A stretch of 64,000 bases of DNA from Haladaptatus litoreus (GCF_900156425.1 NZ_FTNO01000001.1:124001-188000); one strand, 5' to 3'; positions 9,011 through 18,872 are shown, counted from the first letter of the stretch. The notes: generated by a model not told the origin, from the letters alone. Numbers and translations are program-made.

Positions 9011-9063
9011 AGTCGAATCGAGTTGAGTCGAGTTGAGTCGAATCGAGCCGGGGGACTCGATTC
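9011..9063. repeat. Short tandem repeat and hairpin between convergent genes
   Basis: Four imperfect 10-base units, with AGTTGAGTCG twice in the middle at 9021-9040, are followed by an 8-bp hairpin (GAATCGAG at 9040-9047 with CTCGATTC at 9056-9063). Its place between two convergent genes suggests a bidirectional terminator. Confidence 0.5.
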
Positions 9064-9084
9064 ACCAGACGGCCAACACGAAAC

Positions 9085-9984
9085 TCAGACGATTTTCCGC
9101 GCTATTTCCGCCGTTTCTTCGGCAGTCTCGCCCAGGATGTACGTAATCGGTTCGATGCCGTAGCTTCCGGTGTGGTACAGAATCGCCGCATCGGGATTCT
9201 CCGCGAACGCGTCTCCGAGCGTTTCGCCGAGATTCTCGTAGGTTGCGTCGAACTCTGCGGTTTCGTAGCCCAACGCATCCAATCTGCTGATGATGTCGGG
9301 GTCGTACCGAATGTTGAGCGCGGCGCGAGCGTTAGCGCCGTTTTCGCGCGCCGAGAGCAGGATGGAGGCGACGTGTTCGCTGACACCGAACTCGGGTTCC
9401 GCCGGAATCGTCGCCCGGCCTTTCACGTCGAAAATTCTGCCCGGAATCCCCGCAACGTCGTCAATCGCATCTGCATCAGGGAGACATTCACAGAGATTCG
9501 ACCCGACGGCGGGGATGAGCGACGAAAACCCGCTCGTCTGTTCTACGATTCGAATCGCCCGGCGCATCGAGGTGAGAACGCGCTCCGTCGCTCGAAGTTC
9601 GTCTTCGGGGTCGTGGATGTTGAAATCTCCGCCGTGGCCTTTCAGCTCCGGCATCGATTCTTCGTGCAACTGCGCGATGAGGTCGTGGTCTTCCAGTCGC
9701 CGAATGAGAACTTCGACTTCCACGAGGGCCTGCACCTGACTCATGCTTCCCGTCGCCAATCCCTCGCTGATTTCGTCCACGAGGCGACTCACGCGCTCGT
9801 CGTCACGAATACGGTCGTTCTGTGCAACCTCTCCGTGGGCGTATTTCGACACCGCACTCTGGCTGATGCCGAGCGCGTCGGCCACCTCGCTCTGTGTCAA
9901 TCCGCGTTCGCGCAAATCTTCCGCGAGCATCGAGCGAAACGTGGGCAAAAACTCCTCGACGACGATTTCCTCGGCGAACTTCAT
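9085..9984 (-). CDS. thiR: Thiamine regulator ThiR: HTH domain fused to ThiN
   Basis: 299-aa regulator. An Xre/ArsR-like helix-turn-helix at about residues 28-52 ([23 protein letters not shown]) is followed by a linker and a C-terminal ThiN domain (about 125-299), the fold of archaeal thiamine-phosphate synthase. In haloarchaeal ThiR the ThiN domain is thought to sense thiamine phosphates while the HTH represses thiamine genes. Its start overlaps the dcd stop by four bases (ATGA at 9981-9984), so the two are translationally coupled. thi4, with a palindrome on its promoter, lies 1.7 kb away and is the likely target. Whether the ThiN domain still has synthase activity is unknown. Confidence 0.85.
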   Translation of the reverse strand: MKFAEEIVVEEFLPTFRSMLAEDLRERGLTQSEVADALGISQSAVSKYAHGEVAQNDRIRDDERVSRLVDEISEGLATGSMSQVQALVEVEVLIRRLEDHDLIAQLHEESMPELKGHGGDFNIHDPEDELRATERVLTSMRRAIRIVEQTSGFSSLIPAVGSNLCECLPDADAIDDVAGIPGRIFDVKGRATIPAEPEFGVSEHVASILLSARENGANARAALNIRYDPDIISRLDALGYETAEFDATYENLGETLGDAFAENPDAAILYHTGSYGIEPITYILGETAEETAEIARKIV

Positions 9985-10589
9985 GAGTCGTCTTCCCCGA
10001 AATTCTGCTCGCCGCCGAACTCGTGGTCGCTGCCGATGCGGGACGCCTGTGGCCCGTCTTGGTCTTGATACTTCGACCCGCGTTCCGACCCGTACGGTCG
10101 CTCTGCCGAGTTTTTGAGTTCTGTGAAAATGAGCTGTGAGATTCGCGTGTCCGGTTTCAGCGCGACGGGCGCCGTACCGAGATTCGACAGTTCGAGCGTG
10201 ATTTGGCCGCGATAGCCGGGGTCAACGACGCCCGCAGTCGCGTGGACGACTACCGCCAGTCGGCCGAGCGACGACCTGCCTTCGACGTGCGCCAGCAAAT
10301 CGGCCGGAATCTCGACGCGCTCTTTCGTCGTCCCGAGAACGAAGTCGCCGGGGTGGAGGATGAACTCGTCGCCATCCTCCACGATGGTTTTGTCCACGTA
10401 GCTATCGACTTCGTCTTCGCTGTCGGGGTGGATACACGGGATGTTCGTGCGCTGAAATTCGAGGAACTCCTCGCCGAGACGGAGGTCGATGCTCGCCGGT
10501 TGAATCTGCAAGTCGGGTTCGTCTATCGGTTCGACGACCAGCGACCCCGATTCCAAACGGTTGCGAATATCGACATCGGAGAGTATCAT
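9981..10589 (-). CDS. dcd: dCTP deaminase
   Basis: 202-aa enzyme converting dCTP to dUTP (family members may also hydrolyse to dUMP), supplying thymidylate synthesis. The trimeric dCTP-deaminase/dUTPase core is clear: [11 protein letters not shown] and the catalytic-site [18 protein letters not shown]. The conserved start [12 protein letters not shown] fixes the ATG at 10589. The C-terminal tail ([17 protein letters not shown]) matches the family's flexible closing lid. It is followed by thiR with a 4-bp overlap, so the two form an operon. Confidence 0.95.
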   Translation of the reverse strand: MILSDVDIRNRLESGSLVVEPIDEPDLQIQPASIDLRLGEEFLEFQRTNIPCIHPDSEDEVDSYVDKTIVEDGDEFILHPGDFVLGTTKERVEIPADLLAHVEGRSSLGRLAVVVHATAGVVDPGYRGQITLELSNLGTAPVALKPDTRISQLIFTELKNSAERPYGSERGSKYQDQDGPQASRIGSDHEFGGEQNFGEDDS

Positions 10590-10746
10590 GTCGGTAGAAC
10601 GGGCGGGGGTGAGTAAAGAAGATTCGGTCGTTAGTCGGCGTCGAAAAACAGTCAACAGAATTGAAATTGGAAATGTTTTGTTTGTCGAAACGACGCATCC
10701 CGACCTGAGTAGCCAGCGTTTTACTCCACCACTTCCACCACTGCCC

Positions 10747-11085
10747 ATGAAACAGACCATCGTCGCGCGAACCGACATCGGGATGGGCCGCGGAAAACTC
10801 GCGGCACAGGTCGCACACGCGTCACTTTCCGCATACGAGGATACGGGGCGCAAAGCACGGAAGGAATGGAAAGGAGGCGGACAGAAGAAAGTTGTCGTAA
10901 AAGCGAGCGGCGAAGAGGAAATTTTCCGACTCGCGGAAAAAGCACGCGCGGAGGGCCTTCCACACGCTATCATCCGCGATGCTGGACACACCCAACTCGA
11001 CCCCGGCACGGTGACCGCACTCGCCGTCGGCCCGGCGGACGATGACCTCGTTGACCGGGTCACCGGTAATCTTTCTTTGTACTAA
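10747..11085 (+). CDS. pth2: Peptidyl-tRNA hydrolase, Pth2 type
   Basis: 112-aa archaeal/eukaryotic-type peptidyl-tRNA hydrolase that recycles stalled peptidyl-tRNA in the cytoplasm. Motifs: [14 protein letters not shown] near the N-terminus, the catalytic-region [15 protein letters not shown], and [14 protein letters not shown] at the end. ATG at 10747 ([10 protein letters not shown]) matches family starts; the open frame extends upstream without homology. In related genomes I expect truD next to it, but here a Bat regulator and a DUF7344 gene intervene. Confidence 0.95.
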   Translation: MKQTIVARTDIGMGRGKLAAQVAHASLSAYEDTGRKARKEWKGGGQKKVVVKASGEEEIFRLAEKARAEGLPHAIIRDAGHTQLDPGTVTALAVGPADDDLVDRVTGNLSLY

Positions 11086-11182
11086 CAACTCATTCTCTCC
11101 GAAAAATTACCAGTGTAGAAACACTTTAGCGGCTCGGTTGCTGTTCTTCCGATACGCTACGACCCATGTTAGCGATTGACTC

Positions 11183-12781
11183 ATGAAAACGGTAATGGAC
11201 GAACGAACCGTTCGAGCAGTTCTCGATACGCTCCCGGACGTATTCTACGCCTTCGATGCCGATGGGTCACTAGTACAGTGGAATGACCGCTTGACGACGC
11301 TTACGGGCTACGACGATTCGGAAATTGAGGGAATGACTCCAGGAGACTTCATCCCAGAAGAAGACCAAGAAACGATATTCGAGGCTATCGACGCCGTCCT
11401 TGCAGACAACCAAACCGAAACACGACAGTCCGCGCTGTTGACGAAGGACGGCGAAAAAATCCCGTTCGAATTTAACGCACGGCGGGTCACCGACGCGGAT
11501 GGCACCGTTCGTGGATTCGTCGGAACCGGTAGAAATCTCTCCAAGCGCCGCGAACGCGAGCGTGAACTCCGCCGACAGCACGACGAACTGAAGACGTTCA
11601 ACCGAATCAACGAACTCGTTCGCGAAGTCATTCACGCACTCGTCTCGGCGGCGGTACGCGAGGAAGTCGAGCAAACTGTCTGTGACCATCTGGTGGGTTC
11701 CGACCTCTATCGGTTCGCGTGGGTCGGCGACTACGACGTTGTCGAGAATGCTATCGTCCCGCGAGCGACCGCTGGTGACGACGAGGGATACCACGAAGTG
11801 GTAGGGGAGCGAGTGAACGACGAGTGGGAGCGCCCCGCGGAAACCGTCTACCGAACCGGTGAGAGCGTCGTTGTTCGCGACATCTCCAAGGAACCCGCGC
11901 TCACAGCAGACCTCAGGAACGATGGAGTCGAGCGAGGGATTCGTTCGGGAATCGCGGTTCCGCTCTCGCACGGCCCGACGATGTACGGCGTCCTCGTCGT
12001 CTATGCGAATCGCACCGATGCCTTCAGCGAGCGCGAAGCGGACGGATTCAAAGCCCTCGGGAAACTCGTGGGGTTCGCCATCAACGCGACCGAGAGCAAG
12101 AAACTCCTAACTGCTGGCTCATTCGTGGAACTGGAGTTCGACGTGGCGGACGAGGACGCCGTACTGGTTTCCCTTTCGCGTCAAACCGGTGGGGCGCTCG
12201 TGCTCAAAGGAACCGTTCCACTGTCCGGTGGACAGTTTCTCTACTATGTACGCACCGAGGGGGTCACGCCGGAAGAAGTCGTGGAGGTTGCAGAAACGCT
12301 GTCTGCCGTGGACGAGTCGCACGTCGTTTCCTCCCATTCCGACGCGGGGTTATTGGTGTTGACCGTCTCGGACTCGCTGGTGAATCTGCTCGTCGAAATC
12401 GGTGCGAAGGTTCGGACCGCCAGAGCCGAACACGGCGAGAAACACCTCGTCGTGGAGGTGTCGCCGGACGCCGACATTCGCACGCTGTTGGACTCCGTTC
12501 GGTCGTCACATCCCGACGTGGAACTCATCGCAAAGCGGGAAGTCGATAGACCGGTCGAGACACGAAGCGATTTTCGCCAATCGTTCGCGTCCGACCTCAC
12601 GTCCCGCCAACGGGCCGCCTTCCGCGCCGCCTATCTCGCTGGCTACTACGACTGGCCGCGAAAAAGCACGGCCGAGGACATCGCCGACACGATGGGTATC
12701 GCGCCCGCGACGCTTCATCAGCATCTACGAAAAGCGGAGGGGAAACTCGCGTCCGCGTTCTTCACTGACAACAGGGAGTAA
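11183..12781 (+). CDS. PAS-GAF bacterio-opsin activator HTH regulator
   Basis: 532-aa complete Bat-type regulator. PAS domain at about residues 9-125 (LPDVFYAFDADGSLVQWNDR), a short coiled linker (KRRERERELRRQHDELKTF), GAF at about 150-305 (RSGIAVPLSHGPTMYGVLVV), a Bat-specific domain from about 310 (FVELEFDVADEDAVLVSLSRQ), and the C-terminal HTH_10 (LTSRQRAAFRAAYLAGYYDW ending TLHQHLRKAEGKL). PAS and GAF domains suggest sensing of redox, light or a small molecule; the ligand is unknown. It is a close paralogue of the partial gene at the left edge. It lies between pth2 and truD. Confidence 0.9.
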   Translation: MKTVMDERTVRAVLDTLPDVFYAFDADGSLVQWNDRLTTLTGYDDSEIEGMTPGDFIPEEDQETIFEAIDAVLADNQTETRQSALLTKDGEKIPFEFNARRVTDADGTVRGFVGTGRNLSKRRERERELRRQHDELKTFNRINELVREVIHALVSAAVREEVEQTVCDHLVGSDLYRFAWVGDYDVVENAIVPRATAGDDEGYHEVVGERVNDEWERPAETVYRTGESVVVRDISKEPALTADLRNDGVERGIRSGIAVPLSHGPTMYGVLVVYANRTDAFSEREADGFKALGKLVGFAINATESKKLLTAGSFVELEFDVADEDAVLVSLSRQTGGALVLKGTVPLSGGQFLYYVRTEGVTPEEVVEVAETLSAVDESHVVSSHSDAGLLVLTVSDSLVNLLVEIGAKVRTARAEHGEKHLVVEVSPDADIRTLLDSVRSSHPDVELIAKREVDRPVETRSDFRQSFASDLTSRQRAAFRAAYLAGYYDWPRKSTAEDIADTMGIAPATLHQHLRKAEGKLASAFFTDNRE

Positions 12782-12862
12782 GACGACGCTTTTTGCCGTC
12801 TTTCACACTACCAACGCACGTAGGTACACAGTACTTGGTTACAACGTTCCACTACAAGACTG

Positions 12863-13234
12863 ATGAGCGAGAGACAGGCAACAGTAGACACGAAAGAGCG
12901 ACACCCAGATGACGAGGTGAACCTGTCGGTTGAAACGCTCTTCGACGTGCTGGAGAGTTCCCACCGGCGATTCGTCCTCTCGCACCTCTCGGAGTCGCTA
13001 CCACCAGTAAAAATCGACGACCTCGCGGAGTACATCGCCACCGCGGAAGAAGGGACGGCGGATACCGACCCATCCCCGGAGATGACGGACGAAATCGAGA
13101 TTCTCCTGTATCACGTCCATCTACCGAAAATGGAGGATGTGGGTCTGGTGAAATACGACTCCTCGGCAGGAACCGTCGAACCCGGTGACGCAATCGACGG
13201 GACACAGGGCTACCTCGAACTCGCGGAACTTTAG
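12863..13234 (+). CDS. DUF7344 winged-helix protein
   Basis: 123-aa acidic protein. The family hallmark is an N-terminal [16 protein letters not shown] helix followed by a wing and the [19 protein letters not shown] segment, a HTH of the haloarchaeal DUF7344 type thought to act in transcription regulation. It ends 26 bases before truD. Two more members occur in this window (39100-39402 and 45320-45865). Partner genes and target are unknown. Confidence 0.75.
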   Translation: MSERQATVDTKERHPDDEVNLSVETLFDVLESSHRRFVLSHLSESLPPVKIDDLAEYIATAEEGTADTDPSPEMTDEIEILLYHVHLPKMEDVGLVKYDSSAGTVEPGDAIDGTQGYLELAEL

Positions 13235-13260
13235 TCCCGTCCGGTTTATTCTCCGGACGA

Positions 13261-14586
13261 ATGCGCGAGGCACACCCCATCGAAACTGCGGTCGGTATGG
13301 AGTATTACGTCAGTGACACCGCGGGAGTGGGCGGCCACCTCCGCGCCACTGACGAGGATTTTCGCGTCCGGGAAATCGAGCAGTTTGAGGTCGAACCGCT
13401 CGATTCGGACACCGGTTCGTATCCTCATCTCGTCGTTCGGGCCACACTACGCGGGTGGGATACGAACGACTTCGCCAAGCGCCTGTCCAGCGAGTTGGCC
13501 ATCAGTAGGGAGCGCGTCTCGTGGGCCGGGACGAAAGACAAGTACGCCGTCACAACCCAACTGTTCAGCCTTCGAAAAGTAGACCCGGAAAACTTGCCTG
13601 AGATTCGAAACGCCGAAATCGAACCGCTCGGACGAGCAGGGCGAGCACTCCAGTTCGGTGACCTCGCGGGCAACGAGTTCGAAATCGTCGTCTCCGATCC
13701 CGAACGTCCGGAAAACGCAGACACAATCGCGGACGAACTCGAAGATTTCGCAGGTTCCGCGGACGGCGTCGCGGTGCCGAACTTCTTCGGCCAGCAACGC
13801 TTCGGCAGTTTGCGGCCCATCACTCACGAAGTCGGTTTGCACATCGTTCGCGGCGAGTGGGAAGACGCCGTGATGGCCTACGTGGGCAATCCGTTCGAGA
13901 CGGAACCCGAGGATACCCAAACCGCCCGAGAGCGCGTCGAGGAGGTCGCGCCCGACTGGGACGCTGTTCTCGACGCGCTCCCGAGACGACTCGGATTCGA
14001 ACGCTCGATGGCCCACCGACTCGTGGAAAACGGCGGCAGTGAACCCGAGGACTTCCGCGATGCGTTGGAATCTCTCCCGACGAATCTCCAGCGATTGCTC
14101 GTGAACGCGGCCCAGTCGTATATCTTCAATCGAATCCTGAGCGAACGACTGGAACGAGGATTGCCTTTCGACAAACCGGTCGCTGGCGACGTGGTCTGTT
14201 TCGCCGAGGAGGTTGACGGCCTCTTGCTGCCCGACATGAACCGGGAACAGCAGGTCACCGAAAAACGCGTGAAAACCATCGAACGCCACTGCAAGCGTGG
14301 GCGGGCGTTCGTCACCGCACCCCTCGTCGGCACGGAAACCGAACTCGCCGAGGGGGAACAAGGAGAAATCGAACGCGAAGTGCTGGCCGATTTAGCCCTC
14401 GAACCGACCGATTTCAACTCGCCGGGCGAGTTCCACTCGACCGGCACCCGACGGGCGATTCTGGTTCGAACCGACTGCAGTGTGGGTCACGACCCGCTGT
14501 CGTTCGACTTTTCGCTTCCCTCAGGTTCGTATGCGACCGTCTTCCTGCGGGAGTTTCTGAAATCCGACCCGCTCGATATGGGGTAG
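13261..14586 (+). CDS. truD: tRNA pseudouridine(13) synthase TruD
   Basis: 441-aa TruD that isomerises U13 in tRNA. The catalytic Asp is D93 in [14 protein letters not shown], and the TruD motif [13 protein letters not shown] follows near residue 180. The insertion domain and the C-terminal LVRTDCSVG are present, so it is full length. An inverted repeat GTCCGG/CCGGAC (13239-13244 and 13253-13258) flanks a TTTATT just upstream. ATG at 13261 gives [19 protein letters not shown], which fits haloarchaeal homologues. Confidence 0.95.
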   Translation: MREAHPIETAVGMEYYVSDTAGVGGHLRATDEDFRVREIEQFEVEPLDSDTGSYPHLVVRATLRGWDTNDFAKRLSSELAISRERVSWAGTKDKYAVTTQLFSLRKVDPENLPEIRNAEIEPLGRAGRALQFGDLAGNEFEIVVSDPERPENADTIADELEDFAGSADGVAVPNFFGQQRFGSLRPITHEVGLHIVRGEWEDAVMAYVGNPFETEPEDTQTARERVEEVAPDWDAVLDALPRRLGFERSMAHRLVENGGSEPEDFRDALESLPTNLQRLLVNAAQSYIFNRILSERLERGLPFDKPVAGDVVCFAEEVDGLLLPDMNREQQVTEKRVKTIERHCKRGRAFVTAPLVGTETELAEGEQGEIEREVLADLALEPTDFNSPGEFHSTGTRRAILVRTDCSVGHDPLSFDFSLPSGSYATVFLREFLKSDPLDMG

Positions 14587-14603
14587 ATTCGACAGAGTTG
14601 TTG

Positions 14604-15968
14604 CTACGATTTTTCGACCGGAACCATCCTGCCGAGCAAGAATGCTGGAATCCCGATGAAGGTGACGGCGACCAGAATCACGCCGACGAACACGAGCGAA
14701 TAGAAAATATCCAACGACGTTCCGACGTACGTAATCGGTCTGGCCACCGCAAGCGAAACCGCCAGCATCGTCGGCGGGAGGGCGATGGCAATCCGTCGGT
14801 AGCGCGGGTCGCTGACCGCATAGCCCACGACGGCCATCGAGAGCAGAAAGAGGCTGGAAAACGCGGCGAACATGAAGTTGTTGACGGCGTAGTAGTTTAG
14901 CGCGAGCAGTCGGGACACGAGGAAGCTATTGACGGCGATGGCGCTGGCAAACAGTATCACTACGCCTGCTCCCCACGCTAAAAGGACGCCGCCTGCAATA
15001 CGGGGAAGCGTCGGACGAACGTCCGCGAAAGTCAGGAGTGCCAACACGGTGTATGCACTGCCACCGATAACGGTTCCTGCGGCGAAGCCACCGCCGCCGT
15101 CCGCGATTCCGAGGAATCCGAAGCAAAGCGTGAGGACGCCGAGTGCGGTGACGATGCCCGCGAGCCATTTCGCTGTTCGTTCGTCGCGCTTCACCGTTTT
15201 TCCGCTGAACCACACGAACCCAACGAGAAACGCCAGTAGGGAAATCGCAGGGAGAAGAACGTTGAGGAGCAGGTTTCGAATTACGTCGTCAGCGAGCGTT
15301 TCCGAAACCGAGACGAAACTCCAAAACTCTCCGACCACGCCACCCGACTGCGTGAAGGTGACGAACGGGCCGTTGCCCCTGTCACCGTCGTATGTGGTGA
15401 GTTCCAGTTCGTTCCCGCGAACCGTCGCTTCGCTCGGTGCGCGCGTGATGTGGGTTCCTGACGGCCCGATAACGGTCATTTCGTCGGCACCTAAGTCGGA
15501 AATCCTCTTCGTCCCTATTTCGCGGAAGCCATCGAATCGGAGGGTGTCGCCGCGCGTTTCGGTGACCTGCTCGTCGCTCCGGTAGCGGAGGACGGCCGTG
15601 TCACTGCCGACGATTTTCGCAGAGAGAAAGTGTATATCGCTGTAGCCTTCGGCGCTTTCGGCGATTTCGGTGAAGGCGTCGTGGTTGTTCCGGAAGTATC
15701 GAACCGTCCGCTCGCTCGTCAACCGATTCCGCACCGTCCAGATGGCGGTTTCGTTCTCGTAGACGCGAACCGTAACGGTGCTGTGTTCGACACCAGTCGC
15801 CGTTTCGTTTTCGAGTTTGTTCCGTTCACCGTACCACGTCGCAGATTCTCCGAATCCTTCGCCGCACGGTTCGCAGACGGACTGTGGAGGATGGCCAGCC
15901 ATTGCTGGAATCGCCACGAGAAAGACGAGAGCGAGGAGGGAAATCGTCCGGAGACGAAAACGTTCCAT
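14604..15968 (-). CDS. Secreted/membrane protein with N-terminal extracellular domain and multiple TM helices
   Basis: 454-aa protein of unknown function. A signal peptide (residues 1-25, LLALVFLVAIPAMAG) is followed by a roughly 190-residue beta-rich extracellular part, with an early CEPCGEGF, and then seven or so hydrophobic segments, for example LLLNVLLPAISLLAFLVGFV and ILFASAIAVNSFLV. ATG at 15968 gives the better signal peptide than 15980. The layout recalls haloarchaeal membrane proteins found beside truD, but I cannot assign an activity. It is convergent with truD. Confidence 0.7.
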   Translation of the reverse strand: MERFRLRTISLLALVFLVAIPAMAGHPPQSVCEPCGEGFGESATWYGERNKLENETATGVEHSTVTVRVYENETAIWTVRNRLTSERTVRYFRNNHDAFTEIAESAEGYSDIHFLSAKIVGSDTAVLRYRSDEQVTETRGDTLRFDGFREIGTKRISDLGADEMTVIGPSGTHITRAPSEATVRGNELELTTYDGDRGNGPFVTFTQSGGVVGEFWSFVSVSETLADDVIRNLLLNVLLPAISLLAFLVGFVWFSGKTVKRDERTAKWLAGIVTALGVLTLCFGFLGIADGGGGFAAGTVIGGSAYTVLALLTFADVRPTLPRIAGGVLLAWGAGVVILFASAIAVNSFLVSRLLALNYYAVNNFMFAAFSSLFLLSMAVVGYAVSDPRYRRIAIALPPTMLAVSLAVARPITYVGTSLDIFYSLVFVGVILVAVTFIGIPAFLLGRMVPVEKS

Positions 15969-16070
15969 ATTCCAAATCATTCCTAATCAGGTATGTTTCT
16001 TGCCCTCGGATTTTACTGTATCGTGACTGCGAAACGCCGAGATTAAACGCCACGATTCGCAAAGGACGAC

Positions 16071-16787
16071 ATGGACTGTCGGCAGTGTGCGTCCCCGCTC
16101 GAACGTCCCGGCGACTACTGTCTCGTCTGCCGGACGCACAACGCCGATGCCGTGGTTCTCTCTCTCGACCGCGACCACGCAGAATTGACGATGCTGGTGG
16201 AAGACGCAGTCGTCGGGAAAACCGACGTGCGCACGACGCCCGAAGACGGCGACGCGGAGGTCGTCGAACTCCGCAATTTTGCCGGTCGAATCGCGGACGA
16301 AGTACAGCGAAAACGCCCGGAAGAAGTGTTCGCGGCGGGCGACCGCACCGTGGTACGGGCGGTTCGCGCACATCTCCACTACGATTTCTATCGCGTCGGG
16401 AAAGAAAACCCAGTCGAAGACGTGCTTTCCCGCAGAGGTGACCGTTCGCTGGAAGTCGTGGAAACCGCTCCAGCGGACAAACTCGGTGGGTCACACACCA
16501 CGCTCATCGGAAACCGCAACGGGATGCGCGTAATTCGGGAAATCGCGGGTCACCCACACGTCAAGAAAATCATTCCCGGCCCAATCAGCGCGGGCGGCGC
16601 GAGTTCGGATTCCGGCGTCCGGGCCAAAGCCACTCGCGCGGACGAAAACGGAAACGTCCGACTGCTGCTCCGAGATGGCTCAAGCGTCCAAGAAAATCGC
16701 GTCGTGACCACCGCGATGGACAGAGAACTCGGCGAACGAATTCGCGAGGATTTGAACGAAGCGCTCGCGGAAACCGGATTTCGGTGA
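16071..16787 (+). CDS. DUF2103 zinc-knuckle protein
   Basis: 238-aa archaeal DUF2103 protein. The N-terminal knuckle CRQCASPLERPGDYCLVC carries two CxxC pairs, and the core HPHVKKIIPGPISAGGASS matches the family. A link to RNA or ribosomes is suggested by neighbours (rpl37ae, rpoP) in the same direction, but no activity is established. Gap of 85 bp to the next small gene. Confidence 0.8.
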   Translation: MDCRQCASPLERPGDYCLVCRTHNADAVVLSLDRDHAELTMLVEDAVVGKTDVRTTPEDGDAEVVELRNFAGRIADEVQRKRPEEVFAAGDRTVVRAVRAHLHYDFYRVGKENPVEDVLSRRGDRSLEVVETAPADKLGGSHTTLIGNRNGMRVIREIAGHPHVKKIIPGPISAGGASSDSGVRAKATRADENGNVRLLLRDGSSVQENRVVTTAMDRELGERIREDLNEALAETGFR

Positions 16788-16872
16788 GTAGTTTCTACTG
16801 GTCGACACTACTTCATTCCCCACTTAGTGACCGCCGTAGCGCTTTTGAGGGTGGCTAATTAGATGTAATTAC

Positions 16873-17028
16873 ATGACCTCTCGCTACGACGCGGTGCTCG
16901 CGGCGATTCCGACGCTATCGGGCGGTGGATACGTGGCAGGGCAGTTTACGGCGTTTCCGCTGACAGTATTCGGACTGCTCGGGGCGGTGTTGGTCATCGG
17001 ATATGCACTGGCTCGCCCGCCGGTCTGA
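16873..17028 (+). CDS. Small single-pass membrane protein
   Basis: 51-aa protein, MTSRYDAVLAAIPTLSGGGY then a hydrophobic helix (FPLTVFGLLGAVLVIGYALA) and a short tail. Too short for many gene callers, but the open frame, a typical glycine-proline turn and placement 42 bp before rpl37ae in the same direction support it. Function unknown. Confidence 0.6.
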   Translation: MTSRYDAVLAAIPTLSGGGYVAGQFTAFPLTVFGLLGAVLVIGYALARPPV

Positions 17029-17070
17029 CTCAAAGGCTTTATTTGTCCTCTCGGGTAAATCTCCGGTACT

Positions 17071-17349
17071 ATGGCCGAAAACTCCAAATCACGAACCGGC
17101 AGTGCCGGTCGGTTCGGCGCGCGATACGGTCGCGTCGCCCGCAAACGCGTCTCCGAAATCGAAGCGGACATGAACGAGAACCACACCTGCCCGGACTGTG
17201 GAAGCAGTTCTGTCGACCGTAAGGGGACGGGTATCTGGGCGTGCGGCCGCTGTGACTACAAATTCGCTGGCGGTACGTACCGTCCGGAGACGCCCGCCGG
17301 TAAGACTGTCAAACGTTCCATCCGCGCCGCGCTCGCCGACGAAGAATAA
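17071..17349 (+). CDS. rpl37ae: 50S ribosomal protein L37Ae
   Basis: 92-aa large-subunit ribosomal protein. A basic N-terminus ([14 protein letters not shown]) leads to a zinc ribbon with CPDC at about 40-43 and CGRC at about 58-61, four cysteines in all. Full length. Its stop codon overlaps the rpoP ATG (TAATG at 17347-17351), so translation is coupled in an rpl37ae-rpoP-pcc1 operon. Confidence 0.97.
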   Translation: MAENSKSRTGSAGRFGARYGRVARKRVSEIEADMNENHTCPDCGSSSVDRKGTGIWACGRCDYKFAGGTYRPETPAGKTVKRSIRAALADEE

Positions 17350-17483
17350 TGAGTTACAAATGCTCGCGTTGTAAGCGAGACGTCGAACTGGACGAGTACG
17401 GCGGCGTCCGCTGTCCGTACTGTGGCCACCGCGTCTTGCTGAAAGAGCGGAGCAGGGACATAAAGGAAGTACACGTCCGATAG
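17349..17483 (+). CDS. rpoP: DNA-directed RNA polymerase subunit P (Rpb12-like)
   Basis: 44-aa zinc-binding subunit of archaeal RNA polymerase, homologous to eukaryotic Rpb12. The pattern CSRCKRDV followed by CPYCGHRVL supplies four cysteines, ending in the conserved [11 protein letters not shown] tail. The ATG overlaps the rpl37ae stop by one base and pcc1 starts 5 bases after the stop. Confidence 0.95.
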   Translation: MSYKCSRCKRDVELDEYGGVRCPYCGHRVLLKERSRDIKEVHVR

Positions 17484-17488
17484 CGCCC

Positions 17489-17755
17489 GTGTCTCACGAC
17501 GCGCTTTTCCAATTCGAGTACGAATCCGACGAGCGTGCACTGCTGATTTTCAGAAGCGTTGATCAGGAAATCGGGGAAATAGACGACGACCGCTCGCAAA
17601 CGACAGTCGAACGGGAGGAAAACTGTGTCGTCATTCGTGTCTCCGCGGACGACCTCGTGGCGCTCCGTGCCGCGATGAATACGTGGCAAACGCTCGTGGG
17701 CGTCGCGGAGCGGGTTTCCGGGCTCGACGAGTCTTCACCGTCTATCGGTCGGTGA
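17489..17755 (+). CDS. pcc1: KEOPS complex subunit Pcc1
   Basis: 88-aa subunit of the KEOPS complex, which makes the universal t6A37 modification of tRNA with Kae1 and Bud32. The fold is read from the central RVSADDLVALRAAMNTWQTLVGVAE helix, the dimerisation element that also binds Kae1. The start is GTG at 17489, five bases after rpoP. In haloarchaea I expect prefoldin beta close downstream; here it is 1.8 kb away, behind a broken oxidoreductase and a regulator. Confidence 0.9.
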   Translation: MSHDALFQFEYESDERALLIFRSVDQEIGEIDDDRSQTTVEREENCVVIRVSADDLVALRAAMNTWQTLVGVAERVSGLDESSPSIGR

Positions 17756-17799
17756 CGAAGCCGACTTTCAGACGAGTCGCATCCTGACGCCACCGATTA

Positions 17800-18786
17800 T
17801 CAGTTTTCACGCCATTCGTAACCATCCGGACGCTCGACGAGCGTCCCCGCTTCGCGCCACGCTTCGACTACGTTCTGAATGCCTTCCCGATAGGTCGGAT
17901 ACGAAGGCTCCCAGTCGAACGTCTCGTGAAATCGCACGTTCGAGGTCGGGGCCGAGTTCGTCAGCAGGCGTACCGACGATTTGCCGACGAGTGGCCGTGC
18001 GACTCATCCCGGAATCCGTCGCGGTTCGGGTGCGTCGAGTCGCTCGGCAAAACGCCGGAGAAAGGTCGAAAGCGTCACCGGTCGATTGTCGGTGACGTGC
18101 CAGTGTCCGGTTGCGTCGGATTCCGCCGCCGCCACGAACGCTCGCGCGGCGTCTTCGACGTGGACTATCGAGAGCGTCGCATCCTGTCTGCCGAGGAGGC
18201 CGCCGCCGAGAATCGGGTATTTCCCGTCCAGCAGCCCAGAACCCATCTGACGGGTATGTGCTGATTCCGGGTCGTAAAACCACCCACAGCGAAGGATACC
18301 GACTTCGAAGCCGTGGTCTTCGCCTCCCTGTCGGACGATTCGCTCCGCATCCAGCGCGGAGCGAGTCACTCGGTCGGGGTTCGGCGGCGTATCTTCGTCG
18401 AACGGCGAACCGTCGGGTTTGCGGGCGAGCCACGTGATGCTCTGTTGCAGGAGGCGGTCAGCACCGATTTCGTCGGTGACGGAGACGAGGTTTCGCGCAC
18501 CTTCCGCGCGCACCTTGTCGTTCAGCACCCACTCCTTCTCTGTCGGTTTCCTGCTCGTCGGAATCGCGGTTGCGGCGTGGACGAGAACGTCGCACCCCTC
18601 TGCCGCCTCGGCGAGCGATTCGCGGTCGAGAATATCGCCGCGACGGGGTTCACCGCCGCGCTCGGCGACGAGTTCGTCGCCTCGCGCATCGCGTGTGAGT
18701 CCGACGACGCTGTGGTTTCGTTCCGTGAGTTGCCCGACGAGTCGGCGTCCGAGGACGCCAGTTGCTCCAGCGACGAACACGTTCAT
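17800..18786 (-). pseudogene. NAD(P)-dependent SDR oxidoreductase (NDUFA9-like) interrupted by an in-frame TGA
   Basis: An extended short-chain dehydrogenase/epimerase-like protein. The Rossmann motif is FVAGATGVLGRRLV, with SITWLA and GWFYDPES further on. Translation stops at codon 261 (TGA at 18004-18006) after RRIPG, yet the same frame continues for 67 more sense codons (VARPLVGKSSVRLLT to DGYEWREN, stop at 17800-17802), exactly the C-terminus expected for the family. A Trp usually follows PG here, so TGG to TGA is the simplest lesion. The truncated product lacks the C-terminal lid and is probably inactive. It could also be an assembly error. Divergent from a Bat regulator. Confidence 0.8.
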
Positions 18787-18841
18787 AATTGTCTCTTCGT
18801 CCGAATTCTCGATAGGCGTTCTGCCGAAGTCCTCTGGATGA

Positions 18842-18849
18842 TTTATAAG
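18842..18849 (+). promoter_or_regulatory. TATA box for the Bat-type regulator at 18873
   Basis: TTTATAAG sits 24-31 bases before the ATG, the spacing of a leaderless haloarchaeal promoter, which supports the chosen start. Confidence 0.55.
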
Positions 18850-18872
18850 GGTTCGAAAGCTGACAGTCGCGT

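Noticed and set aside
18004-18006. Internal TGA as selenocysteine or read-through signal
   Set aside because: Haloarchaea are not known to use selenocysteine, no SECIS-like structure is visible, and the family needs Trp, not Cys/Sec, here.
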